Below, piece after piece: positions 7,949-16,553 of a stretch of 64,000 nt of DNA. The translations under genes and the position numbers were made by a program. The DNA is taken from positions 2,196,687 through 2,260,686 of the forward strand of contig NZ_CH724156.1 in the NCBI RefSeq assembly GCF_000152625.1, read 5' to 3'. The stretch's first letter is position 1. Every line of letters starts with the position of its first letter. The notes beneath the pieces were generated by a model. That model was not told the DNA's origin. It saw nothing but the letters and a program-made list of their open reading frames with translations, and did no database searches. The DNA is from Roseovarius nubinhibens ISM. Lineage in GTDB: Bacteria; Pseudomonadota; Alphaproteobacteria; Rhodobacterales; Rhodobacteraceae.

Positions 7949-10774
7949 ATGACCCATCACCAGCCGCGGATCGACACCTCTCCCAAGGTCTCGGACGAGA
8001 TACGCAAGACCACCTGCTACATGTGCGCCTGCCGCTGCGGCATCAACGTGCATATGCGCGAGGGCAAGGTCGCCTATATCGAGGGCAACCGCGATCACCC
8101 GGTGAACCAGGGCGTGCTCTGCGCCAAGGGCAGCGCCGGGATCATGCAGCACAACGCCCCCTCGCGGCTCCGCGCGCCGCTGAAACGGGTCGGCCCGCGC
8201 GGCTCGGGCGAGTTCGAGGAAATCAGCTGGGACGAGGCGCTCAAGATCGCGACCGACTGGCTCGCGCCGCTGCGCGAAAAAGACCCGTCCAAGCTTGCCT
8301 TCTTCACCGGCCGCGACCAGAGCCAATCTTTCACCAGCTTCTTCGCCCAGAATTTCGGCACGCCGAACTATGCCGCCCATGGCGGGTTCTGCTCGGTCAA
8401 CATGGCGGCGGCGGGCATCTACACGATGGGCGGGGCCTTCTGGGAATTCGGTCAGCCCGACTGGGATCATACCAAGCTCTTCATGCTCTTCGGCGTCGCC
8501 GAAGATCACGACAGCAACCCGATCAAGATGGGCCTCGGCAAGATCAAGGCGCGCGGTGCGCGGGTCATCGGCGTCAACCCGATCCGCTCGGGCTATAACG
8601 CCATCGCCGACGATTGGGTCGGCATCACGCCGGGCACCGATGGTCTCTTCATCCTGTCGCTGATCCACGAACTCTTGCGCGCCGGCAAGATCGACCTCGA
8701 CTATCTCGCCCGCTTCACCAACGCGCCGGTGCTGATCAACGGCGCGGAAGGCCCCGAGAAGGGCCTCTTCCTGCGCGACGAGGATGGCAAGCCGCTGGTC
8801 ATCGACCGCAAGACCGGCAAGCCCGCCGCCTTTGACCAAATGGGCGTGCGCCCCGATCTCGGCGCCAGCTATGAAAAGGACGGTGTCACCCATATCACCG
8901 TCATGCAGATGCTGGCCGAACGCTATATGGACCCGCAATATAGCCCCGAGGCCGTCGCCGAAACCTGCGGCATCACCGCCGCCAAGATCCGCACCATCGC
9001 CGCCGAAATCGCCCGCGTCGCCTTTGACGAGGCCTTCGAGCTCGACCATGAATGGACGGATTTCCGTGGCGAGACCCACAAGACGATGACCGGCCGCCCG
9101 GTGAGCTTTCACGCCATGCGCGGCATCTCGGCCCATTCCAACGGCTTCCAGACCTGCCGCTCGCTGCACCTGCTGCAGATCCTCCTCGGCACGGTCGAAG
9201 TGCCCGGCGGCTTCCGCTTCAAACCACCCTATCCGAAACCGGTGCGCGCCCACCCCGCGCCCCATTGCGGCGTGACCCCGGGCAAGCCGCTCGACGGGCC
9301 GCATCTAGGCTATGTCCAGGGCCCCGACGATCTCTGCCTCAAAGAGGACGGAAGCCCGGCCCGCATCGACAAGGCCTACACCTGGGAAAACCCGATGTCG
9401 GCCCATGGGCTCATGCATATGGTGATCTCCAACGCCCATGCGGGCGATCCCTACAAGATCGACACGCTCTTCATGTACATGGCCAACATGTCGTGGAACT
9501 CGTCGATGAATGTGGGCGGCGTGCAAAAGATGCTCACCGACAAGGACGAGAGCGGCGACTATGTCATCCCGCGCATCATCTATTCCGATGCCTATAGCAG
9601 CGAAATGGTCGCCTATGCCGACCTGATCCTGCCCGACACCACCTATCTCGAGCGCCACGATTGCATCAGCCTGCTCGACCGGCCGATCTGCGAGGCCGAC
9701 GCGGCGGCGGATGCGATCCGCTGGCCCGTGGTCGAACCCGACCGCGACGTGCGCGGCTTTCAATCGGCGCTCTGCGATCTCGGCGCGCGGCTCGGCCTGC
9801 CGGGCTTTGTCAATGAGGACGGTACCCAGAAATACGCCGATTACGCCGATTACATCACCAACCATCAGCGCAAGCCGGGCATCGGCCCGCTCGCCGGTTG
9901 GCGCGGCGAGGATGGCGAGAGCCACGGTCGCGGCGCCCCCAATTCCGACCAGATCGACCGCTATATCGAAAACGGCGGCTTCTTCGTGAACCACATCCCC
10001 GAGGGCGCGAATTACTACAAACCGTGGAACGCCGCCTATCAGGACTGGGCGGTCGGCATGGGCCTCTATGACAGCCCGCAGCCCTATCTCTTTGAGCTCT
10101 ACGTCGAGACGATGCAGAAATTCCGCCTCGCCGCCGATGGTCATGGCGAGCGTCAGCCGCCCGAACATCTGCGCGACCGCATCCGCCGCACGCTCGACCC
10201 GATGCCGGTCTGGTACGCGCCCTTCGAGGATGACGTCGTCGACACCGAGGAATTCCCGGTGCACGCCCTGACCCAGCGGCCGATGGCCATGTATCACAGC
10301 TGGGGCAGCCAGAACGCCTGGCTGCGCCAGATCCACGGCCACAACCCGCTCTATGTGCCGACCAAGATCTGGCAGGCCAACGGCTTTGCCGAGGGCGATT
10401 GGGCCGAGGTCACCTCGGCCCATGGCAAGATCACCGTGCCGGTGGCCCATATGGCGGCGCTTAATGAAAACACCGTCTGGACCTGGAACGCCATCGGCAA
10501 GCGCAAGGGCGCCTGGGCGCTCGACAAGGACGCGCCGGAGGCCACCAAGGGCTTCTTGCTCAACCATCTGATCCACGAATTGCTGCCGCCCAAGGGCGAC
10601 GGGCTGCGCTGGGCCAATTCCGACCCGGTCACCGGTCAGGCCGCCTGGTTCGATCTGCGCGTGAAAATCACCCGCGCCGATCCGCCCCCGGCCGAAAGCC
10701 AACCGAGCCAGCCGCCGATCAAATCGCCGGTGGGGCAGGGCCCGGACGAGCTGCGCTGGGAGGTGGGCAAATGA
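7949..10774 (+). CDS. soeA: Sulfite dehydrogenase (quinone) molybdopterin subunit SoeA
   Basis: A 941-aa complex iron-sulfur molybdoenzyme subunit. The N-terminal 4Fe-4S motif is C23-x2-C26-x3-C30-x27-C58, followed by the bis-molybdopterin-guanine-dinucleotide domains and the C-terminal dinucleotide-binding lobe (LTQRPMAMYHSWGSQNAWLRQIHGHNPLY region). There is no twin-arginine signal, consistent with the cytoplasm-facing SoeABC enzyme that oxidises sulfite to sulfate and passes electrons to the quinone pool. The family alone could also be a polysulfide or tetrathionate reductase-like subunit. Position directly after xsc-pta, whose reaction releases sulfite, makes SoeA the best call. SoeB and SoeC follow in order. 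Confidence 0.9.
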   Translation: MTHHQPRIDTSPKVSDEIRKTTCYMCACRCGINVHMREGKVAYIEGNRDHPVNQGVLCAKGSAGIMQHNAPSRLRAPLKRVGPRGSGEFEEISWDEALKIATDWLAPLREKDPSKLAFFTGRDQSQSFTSFFAQNFGTPNYAAHGGFCSVNMAAAGIYTMGGAFWEFGQPDWDHTKLFMLFGVAEDHDSNPIKMGLGKIKARGARVIGVNPIRSGYNAIADDWVGITPGTDGLFILSLIHELLRAGKIDLDYLARFTNAPVLINGAEGPEKGLFLRDEDGKPLVIDRKTGKPAAFDQMGVRPDLGASYEKDGVTHITVMQMLAERYMDPQYSPEAVAETCGITAAKIRTIAAEIARVAFDEAFELDHEWTDFRGETHKTMTGRPVSFHAMRGISAHSNGFQTCRSLHLLQILLGTVEVPGGFRFKPPYPKPVRAHPAPHCGVTPGKPLDGPHLGYVQGPDDLCLKEDGSPARIDKAYTWENPMSAHGLMHMVISNAHAGDPYKIDTLFMYMANMSWNSSMNVGGVQKMLTDKDESGDYVIPRIIYSDAYSSEMVAYADLILPDTTYLERHDCISLLDRPICEADAAADAIRWPVVEPDRDVRGFQSALCDLGARLGLPGFVNEDGTQKYADYADYITNHQRKPGIGPLAGWRGEDGESHGRGAPNSDQIDRYIENGGFFVNHIPEGANYYKPWNAAYQDWAVGMGLYDSPQPYLFELYVETMQKFRLAADGHGERQPPEHLRDRIRRTLDPMPVWYAPFEDDVVDTEEFPVHALTQRPMAMYHSWGSQNAWLRQIHGHNPLYVPTKIWQANGFAEGDWAEVTSAHGKITVPVAHMAALNENTVWTWNAIGKRKGAWALDKDAPEATKGFLLNHLIHELLPPKGDGLRWANSDPVTGQAAWFDLRVKITRADPPPAESQPSQPPIKSPVGQGPDELRWEVGK

Positions 10775-10837
10775 TCACAGCCCAGCTCTCTCGCGCCCCC
10801 TTGTCCCCTGCAACCTCTCTCATGGAGGCCTGACCCG

Positions 10838-11632
10838 ATGACCACGCTCCCCAGCAAAACCGAAAAGAAGCTCGGCCTCGTGATCGATCTCGACACCTGC
10901 GTCGGCTGCCATGCCTGCGTCGTGTCCTGCAAGGGCTGGAACACCCAGAACTACGGCGCGCCGCTCTCGGATCAGGAGCCCTATGGCGCGGATCCCTCGG
11001 GCACCTTCCTCAACCGCGTCCACAGCTACGAGGTCCAGCCTCTGGCCGACAGCGCCAAGGTCCAGCCCGCCGCCCAGCTCATCCATTTCCCGAAATCCTG
11101 CCTCCATTGCGAAGACGCGCCCTGCGTCACCGTCTGCCCCACCGGGGCGAGCTACAAGCGCACCGAGGACGGTATCGTTTTGGTCAATGAAAGCGACTGT
11201 ATCGGCTGCGGCCTCTGCGCCTGGGCCTGCCCCTATGGCGCGCGCGAGCTTGATCAGGCCGAAGGGGTGATGAAGAAATGCACCCTCTGCGTCGACCGCA
11301 TCTATAACGACAACCTGCCCGAGGTGGACCGCGTCCCCGCCTGCGTGCGCACCTGTCCCGCCGGGGCCCGCCATTTCGGCGATCTCGGCGATCCCGACAG
11401 CGATGTGAGCCGCCTCGTCGCCGACCGTGGCGGCATGGATCTGATGCCCGAACAGGGCACCAAACCCGTCAACAAATACCTGCCGCCGCGCCCCAAGGAC
11501 CAGATGGACCGCAGCGCCGAGGCGACCCAGGGCGAGGGCGACATCGACGTGCTCGCCCCCTTCCTCGCCCCCGTCGCCGAAGAGCCCAAGGGCTTTCTCG
11601 GCTGGCTTGACCGTACACTGGAGAAGATCTGA
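10838..11632 (+). CDS. soeB: Sulfite dehydrogenase iron-sulfur subunit SoeB
   Basis: A 264-aa DmsB/NrfC-type electron-transfer subunit with four ferredoxin-type cysteine clusters: C21-x2-C24-x2-C27-x3-C31, then CLHCEDAPCVTVCP, CIGCGLCAWACP and a split CTLC / CVRTC pair. These hold four 4Fe-4S centres that carry electrons from the SoeA molybdenum site to the membrane subunit. GGAGG lies upstream of ATG 10838. Its TGA stop at 11630-11632 overlaps the first base of the soeC start (TGATG), a sign of translational coupling. No signal peptide is present. Confidence 0.92.
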   Translation: MTTLPSKTEKKLGLVIDLDTCVGCHACVVSCKGWNTQNYGAPLSDQEPYGADPSGTFLNRVHSYEVQPLADSAKVQPAAQLIHFPKSCLHCEDAPCVTVCPTGASYKRTEDGIVLVNESDCIGCGLCAWACPYGARELDQAEGVMKKCTLCVDRIYNDNLPEVDRVPACVRTCPAGARHFGDLGDPDSDVSRLVADRGGMDLMPEQGTKPVNKYLPPRPKDQMDRSAEATQGEGDIDVLAPFLAPVAEEPKGFLGWLDRTLEKI

Positions 11633-12510
11633 TGCATCCGGCCCCTTCCGTCATCGTATTCACCACCCTGTCGGGCCTGGGTTTCGGCCTGCTGTTCTGG
11701 CTCGGTCTCGGCCTGCCTGCCGTCACCGGTTGGACCGCCTTTGCCTTCTTCGCCATCGCCTATCTTCTGGCGGTGGGCGGGCTCATGGCCTCGACCTTTC
11801 ACCTTGGCCGCCCCGAACGCGCGCTCAAGGCCTTCACCCAATGGCGCAGCTCCTGGCTTTCCCGTGAAGGCTGGGCCTCGGTCGCGACATTGCTGGTCAT
11901 GGCGCTGTTTGGCGCAGGGCTGGTCTTTGCCGATGCCTCTTGGCAGCCGCTCGGCCTGCTCGGCGCGGCTCTGGCGCTCGCCACGGTTTTCGCCACCTCG
12001 ATGATCTACGCCCAGCTGCGCACCGTGCCGCGCTGGAAAACCCCGCTGACCCCGGCGCTCTACCTGTCGATCTCGCTGGCCGGCGGCGCGCTGCTGGCGG
12101 GGCAGGTGGCCATGGCGCTGGTGCTCTTGCCGGTCGCGGCGGTGATGCAGGTGCTGTGGTGGGCGCGCGGCGACCGGGCGCTCTCCGAGAGCGGCACCAA
12201 TCTCGCCACAGCCACCGGGCTTGGCTCAATCGGCGCGGTCCGCGCGTTCGAGCCGCCGCACACCGGCACCAATTATCTCCTGCGGGAATTCGTCCATGAG
12301 GTGGGCCGCAAACATGCCCAGAAACTGCGCATCCTGTCGCTCGTCCTCGGCTATGCGCTGCCCGTCGTGCTGCTGCTGTTGCCCTTCACCCATGTCTTCG
12401 CCCTCGTCGCGGTGCTGAGCCATCTGGCAGGCGTCGCCGCCTCGCGCTGGCTTTTCTTCGCCGAGGCCGAACATGTGGTCGGGCTCTACTACGGCAAACG
12501 CGCCGCCTGA
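11632..12510 (+). CDS. soeC: Sulfite dehydrogenase membrane anchor SoeC (DmsC family)
   Basis: A 292-aa integral membrane protein with about eight hydrophobic helices, of the DmsC anchor family. It would hold SoeAB at the inner face of the cytoplasmic membrane and pass electrons to quinone. A conserved cytoplasmic loop (STFHLGRPERALKAFTQWRSSW) matches DmsC-type anchors. It starts inside the soeB stop codon (TGATG). The 3' end overlaps the convergent GNAT gene by 22 bp, so this operon ends here; no intrinsic terminator is visible. Confidence 0.88.
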   Translation: MHPAPSVIVFTTLSGLGFGLLFWLGLGLPAVTGWTAFAFFAIAYLLAVGGLMASTFHLGRPERALKAFTQWRSSWLSREGWASVATLLVMALFGAGLVFADASWQPLGLLGAALALATVFATSMIYAQLRTVPRWKTPLTPALYLSISLAGGALLAGQVAMALVLLPVAAVMQVLWWARGDRALSESGTNLATATGLGSIGAVRAFEPPHTGTNYLLREFVHEVGRKHAQKLRILSLVLGYALPVVLLLLPFTHVFALVAVLSHLAGVAASRWLFFAEAEHVVGLYYGKRAA

Positions 12511-13025
12511 TCTGCCGCCCGGTCCTCGGGCGTCAGCCACAAGTGATAATCCACCTGCACGAGGCATTGCCCAAAGACCTCGGCAGGTGGATGCACCACC
12601 CCCTGAAACCCCCGCGCATGATAGAGACGACAGGCCGCGCCATGCCGGGTGAAGGTCGACACGCAAATCTGCGCATAGCCATGGCCCCGCGCCGCACTGA
12701 TCGCCTGGTCGAGCATCCGCCGCCCGACACCGCGCCCGCGCCACGCCTCATCGAGATAAAAGAGCCTGATCCGCGCGCTCTCGTCGCTCTCACGACAGAG
12801 AAAGAGCGTACCGACCGGCTGCCCCGCCGCTTCGGCGATGAGAAAGGCCACACGGCCCCCCGTCCGCTGCGCCTCGATCCGCGCCAGACTGGCATCGAGC
12901 GCCGCGTCGAACCCCGCGTCAAACCCCTCGACCTCGCGGTACTGGCGCAGGTTCACGCGCCGCACCCATGCCCTGTCCGCAGGCGCATAGGGGCGAAAGC
13001 CTATGTCGATGATATCCCCAAGCAT
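12489..13025 (-). CDS. GNAT-family N-acetyltransferase
   Basis: A 178-aa single-domain acetyltransferase. The acetyl-CoA pyrophosphate-binding motif A is RGRGVGRRML, preceded by the beta-4 strand RIRLFYLDEAW; a C-terminal LYHARGFQ matches the conserved motif B region. The substrate is unknown. The first possible start is a TTG at 13050-13052; ATG 13025 gives a protein that begins just before the fold (MLGDIIDIGFRPY), so I prefer it, although neither has a clear ribosome-binding site. Its end overlaps soeC on the opposite strand by 22 bp. Confidence 0.82.
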   Translation of the reverse strand: MLGDIIDIGFRPYAPADRAWVRRVNLRQYREVEGFDAGFDAALDASLARIEAQRTGGRVAFLIAEAAGQPVGTLFLCRESDESARIRLFYLDEAWRGRGVGRRMLDQAISAARGHGYAQICVSTFTRHGAACRLYHARGFQGVVHPPAEVFGQCLVQVDYHLWLTPEDRAADQAARLP

Positions 13026-13096
13026 TCGGCCATTGTGGCAGCCGCTCCCCAACCGGGCAAGCCTATCAATGGGTTAGAGCGCGCGCCCCCATCGGC

Positions 13097-14488
13097 CTAG
13101 TCCGGGCAGACGACCTCGTAACCGGCGGCGGTCCAGGCTTTCCAACTGCCCGGCACGTTGCGCAGAGTGTCGAACCCATGCGCCGCCAGAAGGCTCGACG
13201 CGATGCTGGCCCGAAAGCCGCTGGCGCAATAGGTGGCATAGGTCTGCGACCTGTCGAGATCCGCCATCGCCTCGCGCAGCTTGCCCAGAAACGCATGCTC
13301 CGCGCCGGGGATGTGGCCACCCTGCCATTCCTCACCCTTGCGCACATCGAGCGGCGTCACGCTATCCCCGGCGGCCTTGAGGTCATGCACCGTGATCTGC
13401 GGGATCTGCCGCATCTCGCGACCCTCCTCGCGCCACGCGCCCATGCCCCCGGCAAGATAGCCGCCGAACTTGGTGAACCCCACGCGCCACAAGAGGGTGA
13501 GCACCTCATCCACATCGCCATCCGTCTCGGTCACCAGATAGATCGGCTCTTCGGGATCGAGCAGCCAACCGGCCCAGACCGACATCTCTGGCTGCCCCGC
13601 GATATTGAGCGCCCCGGCGATATGGCCACTGCCAAAGCCGAGCATATCGCGGGTATCGAGCAATTGCCCCCCGCCCATCGCTTCGGCGAATGTCTCCGGC
13701 ACCAGCGCCGGAATGCGCGGCAGATTGCCCAGCACCTCGGGGCCCGTCGCGTTCACCTTCTTGAGCCTTGGATAATGCGTGGGCACCGGCGGCGCGTCCT
13801 GCTCCATCGTCTCGCGAAACGCCTCGAACTCGGTGATCTGCGCATAGGGGTTATGCGCCCGCTCATAGCCCACCGTGGTCGACATCCGGTCGCCAATATC
13901 CGGCCCACAGGCCGAGCCCGCCGCATGGCAGGGATAGATGATCACCCCATCATCGAGCGCCATGTAGATCTCTTGCACCGTATCAAACAGCTGCCGGGTG
14001 AGCTCTTCCGTCTGCTCCTCCCCCAGAAGATCAGGCCGCCCCACGGAATCGACAAAGAAACTGTCGCCCGACAGCACGCCCCAAGGCTCCTCCGTGTCAC
14101 CCTCGTAGAGAAAGAACGACACATGCTCGGGCGTATGCCCCGGCGTGTGCCGCGTCTCGATCCGCAGATCGCCAAAACGGAACGCATCGCCATCGCGCAG
14201 GGCCGTATGGTCGAACGCATATTCCGCCCCGCCCTCGACACTGACGCAAAGCGCAGGCGCCCCGCCCAGCCGCGCCACCAGCTCGCGCGCGCCGCTCATG
14301 AAATCGGCATGAATATGGGTCTCGAACACATGGGTGATCGACAGCCCGTATTTGCGCGCCGTCTCGAGGTAAATCTCGACATCGGGGGTGGGGTCGACCA
14401 CGGCGGCGGTGCCCGTGGCATCATCGCCAAGGAGGTAGGAACATTCCGCCACCCCATCGGCCAGTATCTGTTCGAACCGAACGGTCAT
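13097..14488 (-). CDS. MBL-fold metallohydrolase fused to two rhodanese domains
   Basis: A 463-aa protein: an N-terminal metallo-beta-lactamase domain of the ETHE1/persulfide-dioxygenase type (THIHADF, ligands H58, H60 and D62; GHTPEH further on), then two rhodanese-like domains. The second has an active-site cysteine loop YCASGFRAS; in the first the equivalent position reads VTETDGDVDE and has no cysteine. Related proteins oxidise glutathione persulfide to sulfite and exchange sulfane sulfur. Start ATG 14488 follows AAGGAGACGC; the frame upstream of it is spurious. Its position beside soeABC hints at sulfite-producing sulfur oxidation feeding the same dehydrogenase, which is inference. Confidence 0.85.
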   Translation of the reverse strand: MTVRFEQILADGVAECSYLLGDDATGTAAVVDPTPDVEIYLETARKYGLSITHVFETHIHADFMSGARELVARLGGAPALCVSVEGGAEYAFDHTALRDGDAFRFGDLRIETRHTPGHTPEHVSFFLYEGDTEEPWGVLSGDSFFVDSVGRPDLLGEEQTEELTRQLFDTVQEIYMALDDGVIIYPCHAAGSACGPDIGDRMSTTVGYERAHNPYAQITEFEAFRETMEQDAPPVPTHYPRLKKVNATGPEVLGNLPRIPALVPETFAEAMGGGQLLDTRDMLGFGSGHIAGALNIAGQPEMSVWAGWLLDPEEPIYLVTETDGDVDEVLTLLWRVGFTKFGGYLAGGMGAWREEGREMRQIPQITVHDLKAAGDSVTPLDVRKGEEWQGGHIPGAEHAFLGKLREAMADLDRSQTYATYCASGFRASIASSLLAAHGFDTLRNVPGSWKAWTAAGYEVVCPD

Positions 14489-14567
14489 CTGCGTCTCCTT
14501 CTCTCTTGCGAGAAGAAACCAGAGGCCCCGCCGCTTTGTTCCGAGGCACGCCAACCACCCGCGCCAT

Positions 14568-14599
14568 AAAAAAACGGCCCCGCCAATCAGGCGGGGCCG
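14568..14599 (-). terminator. Rho-independent terminator of rpsA
   Basis: A perfect 10-bp GC stem (CGGCCCCGCC, loop AATCA, GGCGGGGCCG) lies 26 nt after the rpsA stop. On the minus strand it is followed by seven Ts (A-run at 14568-14574). Confidence 0.9.
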
Positions 14600-14624
14600 C
14601 TCCAATCTTGCCAAGGAGAGACGT

Positions 14625-16307
14625 TTACTCGTCGCCGCCCTTCAGGGCTGCGCCAAGGATATCGCCCAGCGAGGCGCCCGAGTCGGACGAACCATACTGT
14701 TCCACGGCTTCTTTCTCTTCCGCGATTTCACGCGCTTTGATCGACAGGCCGAGGCGACGGGTCTTGCTGTCCACGTTGGTCACGCGCACATCGACCTTGT
14801 TGCCAACCGAGAAACGCTCGGGGCGCTGTTCGGCACGGTCACGGCTGAGGTCCGAACGGCGGATGAAGGATTTCATGCCTTCATATTCCACCTCGATACC
14901 GCCATCTTCGATCGCGGTGACTTCAACGGTGATGATCGAGCCGCGCTTCACGCCGCCAACGGCTTCGGCGAACTTGTCACCGCCAACCGCTTTGATCGAG
15001 AGCGAGATACGCTCTTTCTCGACGTCGACTTCCGACACGACCGCGTGGACCATGTCGCCCTTGCGGTAGTTCTGGATGGCGTCTTCGCCACGCTCGTCCC
15101 AGCTGAGGTCGGAGAGGTGAACCATGCCGTCGATGTCGCCGTCGAGACCGACGAAGAGACCGAATTCGGTGATGTTCTTGACTTCGCCTTCGACTTCGGT
15201 GCCCTCGGGATGGGTCTCTGCAAAGACTTCCCACGGGTTGCGCTGGGTCTGCTTGAGGCCAAGGCTGACACGACGCTTGGCGGCGTCGATTTCCAGAACC
15301 ATGACTTCAACCTCTTGCGAGGTGGAGACGATCTTGCCGGGGTGCACGTTCTTCTTGGTCCAGGACATTTCCGAGACGTGAACGAGACCTTCGACACCGG
15401 GCTCGAGCTCAACAAACGCACCGTAATCGGTGATGTTGGTGACGCGGCCAGTGTGGACCGAGCTGAGCGGGTACTTGGCGCCAACCAGATCCCACGGATC
15501 GTCCTGCAGCTGCTTCATGCCGAGGCTGATACGGTGGGTTTCCTTGTTGATCTTGATGACCTGAACCTTGACGGTTTCGCCGATCGCCAGGATCTCGCTC
15601 GGGTGGTTCACGCGACGCCATGCCATGTCGGTGACATGGAGCAGACCGTCAACACCGCCGAGGTCAACGAAGGCACCGTATTCGGTGATGTTCTTGACCA
15701 CACCATCGACGGCCTGACCTTCGGTGAGGTTGCCGATGACTTCGGCGCGCTGTTCGGCACGCGATTCTTCGAGGATCGCACGGCGCGACACAACGATGTT
15801 GCCACGACGACGGTCCATTTTCAGGATCTGGAAGGGCTGCTTCAGACCCATGAGCGGGCCGGCGTCGCGCACGGGGCGGACGTCAACCTGGCTGCCGGGC
15901 AGGAAGGCCACGGCGCCGCCGAGATCCACGGTAAAGCCGCCTTTGACACGACCAAAGATCGCACCATCAACGCGGAGCTCGTCCGCATAGGCTTTTTCCA
16001 GACGATCCCAGGCTTCTTCGCGGCGGGCCATCTCACGGCTGATGACAGCTTCGCCACGGGCGTTTTCGGCCGCGCGGAGAAAGACTTCAACCTCGTCGCC
16101 AACGGCGATTTCGGGCGTCTCACCGGGATTTGCGAATTCTTTAAGATCAACGCGGCCTTCCATTTTGTAGCCGACGTCGATGATGGCTTGGCCCGCTTCG
16201 ACTGCGATGACCTTGCCTTTGACAACAGACCCTTCTTCGGGTGTGTCCATTTCGAAGCTTTCGTTCAGGAGGGCTTCGAATTCCTCCATCGATGTGTTTT
16301 GAGCCAT
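14625..16307 (-). CDS. rpsA: 30S ribosomal protein S1
   Basis: A 560-aa protein of six S1 (OB-fold) repeats, the standard length for alphaproteobacterial S1. It binds the 30S subunit and helps mRNA docking. Repeats three to six show the classical G-x-V-x-x-(I/F)-x-(D/E)-(Y/F)-G-(A/L)-F-V pattern, for example NITEYGAFVDLGGVDGLLHV and NITDYGAFVELEPGVEGLVHV. Codon use is strongly biased, as expected for a highly expressed gene. A strong terminator follows. In related genomes cmk normally lies directly upstream; here a KAP NTPase gene separates them. Confidence 0.97.
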   Translation of the reverse strand: MAQNTSMEEFEALLNESFEMDTPEEGSVVKGKVIAVEAGQAIIDVGYKMEGRVDLKEFANPGETPEIAVGDEVEVFLRAAENARGEAVISREMARREEAWDRLEKAYADELRVDGAIFGRVKGGFTVDLGGAVAFLPGSQVDVRPVRDAGPLMGLKQPFQILKMDRRRGNIVVSRRAILEESRAEQRAEVIGNLTEGQAVDGVVKNITEYGAFVDLGGVDGLLHVTDMAWRRVNHPSEILAIGETVKVQVIKINKETHRISLGMKQLQDDPWDLVGAKYPLSSVHTGRVTNITDYGAFVELEPGVEGLVHVSEMSWTKKNVHPGKIVSTSQEVEVMVLEIDAAKRRVSLGLKQTQRNPWEVFAETHPEGTEVEGEVKNITEFGLFVGLDGDIDGMVHLSDLSWDERGEDAIQNYRKGDMVHAVVSEVDVEKERISLSIKAVGGDKFAEAVGGVKRGSIITVEVTAIEDGGIEVEYEGMKSFIRRSDLSRDRAEQRPERFSVGNKVDVRVTNVDSKTRRLGLSIKAREIAEEKEAVEQYGSSDSGASLGDILGAALKGGDE

Positions 16308-16553
16308 GTGGTCTCAGGTTCCTTTACAAGCGTTTTTTCGGGCCGAGCGGTTGTCTCCGCCGGTCTTGAGGGTTTCGTTGGTCAGACGGTCCGGACACTG
16401 CCGATGCGCAGGCCGAGGCCGGGGCGCAAAAGGCAAAACAAAGAGGGCCGGAATGTCCGACCCTGCTCGATCTCAGTGTTGTCCAGCGTTACCCGCCTTA
16501 TCGACAGGGGCGGCTAATAGTCCATTTCCGCCTTGATGGCAAGGCGCGTTTGG

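Noticed and set aside
6821-9304. Long minus-strand open frame (827 aa) across pta and soeA
   Set aside because: Shadow of two conserved genes on the other strand; low-complexity His/Gly/Asp-rich translation.
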